Below are positions 62,531-64,000 of a stretch of DNA of 64,000 bases, piece by piece. The stretch spans positions 4,464,001 to 4,528,000 of the forward strand of contig NZ_CP024633.1 of assembly GCF_004924335.1 (NCBI RefSeq), read 5' to 3'. Each line of letters starts with the position of its first letter. Positions within the stretch are counted from its first letter, which is position 1. Source of the stretch: Mycobacteroides salmoniphilum. GTDB taxonomy: Bacteria; Actinomycetota; Actinomycetes; Mycobacteriales; Mycobacteriaceae. Below the pieces are notes generated by a model that saw only the letters and a list, made by a program, of their open reading frames with translations, did not search any database and was not told where the DNA came from. Made by a program: the position numbers and the translations under genes.

Positions 62531-63322
62531 ATGATTCTGGACCGTTTCAGGCTCGACGGCAACGTCGCGGTCGTTACCGGCGCGGGCCGTGGGCTCGGCG
62601 CGGCGATTGCGGAGGCCTTCGCACAGGCGGGCGCCGATGTGCTGATCGCCTCGCGTACCGAATCGCAGCTGCGGGAGGTCGCGGACACGGTGGAGGCGGC
62701 AGGGCGGCAGGCCGAGATCGTCGTCGCCGATCTGTCCGATACCGAAGCATCCGCCTCGCTGGCCCAGAAGGCAGTCGACCGGTTCGGACGACTCGACATC
62801 GTCGTCAACAACGTGGGCGGCACCATGCCGAAACCGTTCTTGGACACCACCAACGAGGACCTTGCCGAGGCCTTCTCCTTCAACGTCCTCAACGGGCATG
62901 CACTGCTGCGCGCCGCCGTGCCACACCTGCTCAAATCCGACAACGCGTCGGTCATCAACATCACGTCCACCATGGGCCGACTACCGGGTCGGGCCTTCCT
63001 GGGTTACTGCACCGCCAAGGGCGCACTGGCTCAGTATACCCGCACGGCCGCAATGGATTTGAGTCCGAGAATCCGAGTCAACGGCATCGCCCCGGGCTCT
63101 ATCCTCACCTCTGCGCTGGAGATCGTGGCGGGCAACGACGAGGTGCGCGCAACGCTGGAGAAGAACACGCCGCTGCATCGGCTGGGAGATCCGACCGATA
63201 TCGCGGCAGCCGCCGTCTACCTCGCCTCACCGGCCGGCAGCTTCCTGACCGGCAAGGTGCTCGAAGTCGACGGTGGCCTCATCGCGCCCAACCTCGACAT
63301 TCCCCTACCCGACCTTTCCTGA
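62531..63322 (+). CDS. Short-chain dehydrogenase/reductase
   Basis: A 263-residue classical [18 protein letters not shown] (cofactor), NNVGG, catalytic Ser in [17 protein letters not shown] (YxxxK) and LEVDGGL. Substrate unknown. GGAGGT sits 5 nt before ATG 62531. Followed 21 bp later by a DapB-like dehydrogenase, probably in the same operon and under the divergent IclR. Confidence 0.9.
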   Translation: MILDRFRLDGNVAVVTGAGRGLGAAIAEAFAQAGADVLIASRTESQLREVADTVEAAGRQAEIVVADLSDTEASASLAQKAVDRFGRLDIVVNNVGGTMPKPFLDTTNEDLAEAFSFNVLNGHALLRAAVPHLLKSDNASVINITSTMGRLPGRAFLGYCTAKGALAQYTRTAAMDLSPRIRVNGIAPGSILTSALEIVAGNDEVRATLEKNTPLHRLGDPTDIAAAAVYLASPAGSFLTGKVLEVDGGLIAPNLDIPLPDLS

Positions 63323-63343
63323 CCGCTTCCAGAAGGGACTGAT

Positions 63344-64000
63344 ATGACGAAGACACGTGTAGCCGTCTGGGGCACAGGCAATGTCGGCCAGCATGCACTC
63401 GCCGGCGTGATCACCGACCCGAACATGGAGCTCGTCGGGGTGTGGGTCTCCGGAGCGAACAAAGCCGGAAAGGACGCGGGTGAGCTCGCCGGGCTCGACC
63501 CCACCACCGGCGTCTCCGCGACCACCGACCCGGCGGAGATTCTGGCACTCAAGCCCGACTGTGTGGTCTACACCGCCATGACCGACAACCGGCTGATGGA
63601 AGCACTCGAGGATCTGCGCTCGATCCTCGCCGCCGGAATCAACATCGCCGCCAGCGCGCCGGTATTTCTGCAGTATCCGTGGGGCGTCCTCCCGGAGAAC
63701 ATGCTGGAACCCATCGAAACCGCGGCCCGGGAAGGTAACTCGTCGATCTTCATTGGTGGAATCGATCCAGGTTTTGCCAATGACCTGCTACCGCTTGCAC
63801 TCATGGGCACCTGCCAACGCATCGATCAGGTGCGCTGTATCGAGATCGTGGACTACGCCACCTACGACAGTGCAACGGTGATGTTCGACGTCATGGGCTT
63901 CGGAAAGCCGATGGACCAGACGCCCATCCTGCTGCAGCCGGGAGTGCTGTCCCTGGCCTGGGGCTCGGTGGTACGACAGCTCGCCGCCGGTCTCGGCATA
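63344..64000 (+). CDS. Dihydrodipicolinate reductase-like (DapB-N fold) dehydrogenase, 3' end outside window
   Basis: 219 codons of an open frame that runs off the window end. It starts MTKTRVAVWGTGNVGQHALAG, an N-terminal Rossmann motif (GTGNVG) as in the NAD(P)H-dependent amine/2,4-diaminopentanoate dehydrogenase-like proteins, and has FIGGIDPGFANDLLPL further on. Mycobacterial members of this family are of unknown substrate. AAGGGA lies upstream of ATG 63344. In the same putative operon as the SDR. Confidence 0.82.
   Translation, partial: MTKTRVAVWGTGNVGQHALAGVITDPNMELVGVWVSGANKAGKDAGELAGLDPTTGVSATTDPAEILALKPDCVVYTAMTDNRLMEALEDLRSILAAGINIAASAPVFLQYPWGVLPENMLEPIETAAREGNSSIFIGGIDPGFANDLLPLALMGTCQRIDQVRCIEIVDYATYDSATVMFDVMGFGKPMDQTPILLQPGVLSLAWGSVVRQLAAGLGI

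Overview
The window is chromosomal DNA of a rapidly growing mycobacterium, most likely of the Mycobacteroides abscessus/chelonae group. The evidence is high-GC coding DNA, tightly packed genes joined by ATGA/GTGA overlaps, two mce loci, FadD/FadE/Kas lipid genes, many methyltransferases of the mycobacterial TIGR00027 type, a type VII-like small secreted protein, and a TB18.5-mce1R-fadD5 neighbourhood like that of M. tuberculosis. The species call is an inference. I see no tRNA, rRNA, insertion sequence, prophage or CRISPR array.

Layout. 1-3 kb: end of a zinc alcohol dehydrogenase, a pirin and a secreted phosphodiester glycosidase. 3-14 kb (minus strand): a complete mceA-F set behind fadD5 and an enoyl-CoA hydratase/isomerase gene, with a divergent Mce1R-type GntR regulator and the TB18.5 homologue beyond. 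Unusually, no yrbE permease genes lie between fadD5 and mceA. 14-24 kb: epoxide hydrolase, TetR, LtrA, the pntAa-pntAb-pntB transhydrogenase operon, a glutathionyl-hydroquinone reductase-like enzyme, and a three-gene module (small helical secreted-type protein, 526-residue protein with a C-terminal papain-like Cys/His domain, lipoprotein). 24-28 kb: four tandem SAM methyltransferases. 28-33.5 kb: a second mce locus with yrbEA, yrbEB, mceA and mceB, then an mceC cut after about 142 codons and joined to the 3' part of an enoyl-CoA hydratase gene, which looks like a deletion junction. 33.6-39.4 kb: MaoC hydratase, quinone oxidoreductase, SDR, aldehyde dehydrogenase and two more methyltransferases. 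39.8-50.5 kb: a KasA/KasB-like ketoacyl synthase, an acyl-CoA dehydrogenase, a small operon with an MFS transporter, and the methylcitrate cycle (prpR divergent from prpDBC). 50.5-55.7 kb: hypothetical gene, GNAT, MTHFR-like protein, and metE under a cobalamin riboswitch. 55.8-64 kb: thioesterase-TetR pair, FadD8-like ligase, a Pro/Asn-repeat secreted protein, divergent luciferase-like and VOC proteins, an AIM24 protein, and an IclR regulator divergent from an SDR and a DapB-like dehydrogenase cut by the window end.

How it works together. The region is mostly lipid and propionate metabolism: uptake (mce, fadD), activation and beta-oxidation (fadD5, fadD8, echA, fadE, MaoC, SDR), disposal of propionyl-CoA (prp) and redox supply (pnt). 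The most interesting points are the two complementary incomplete mce loci, the mceC-echA junction, and the possible secreted cysteine-peptidase module at 21.5-24.1 kb.
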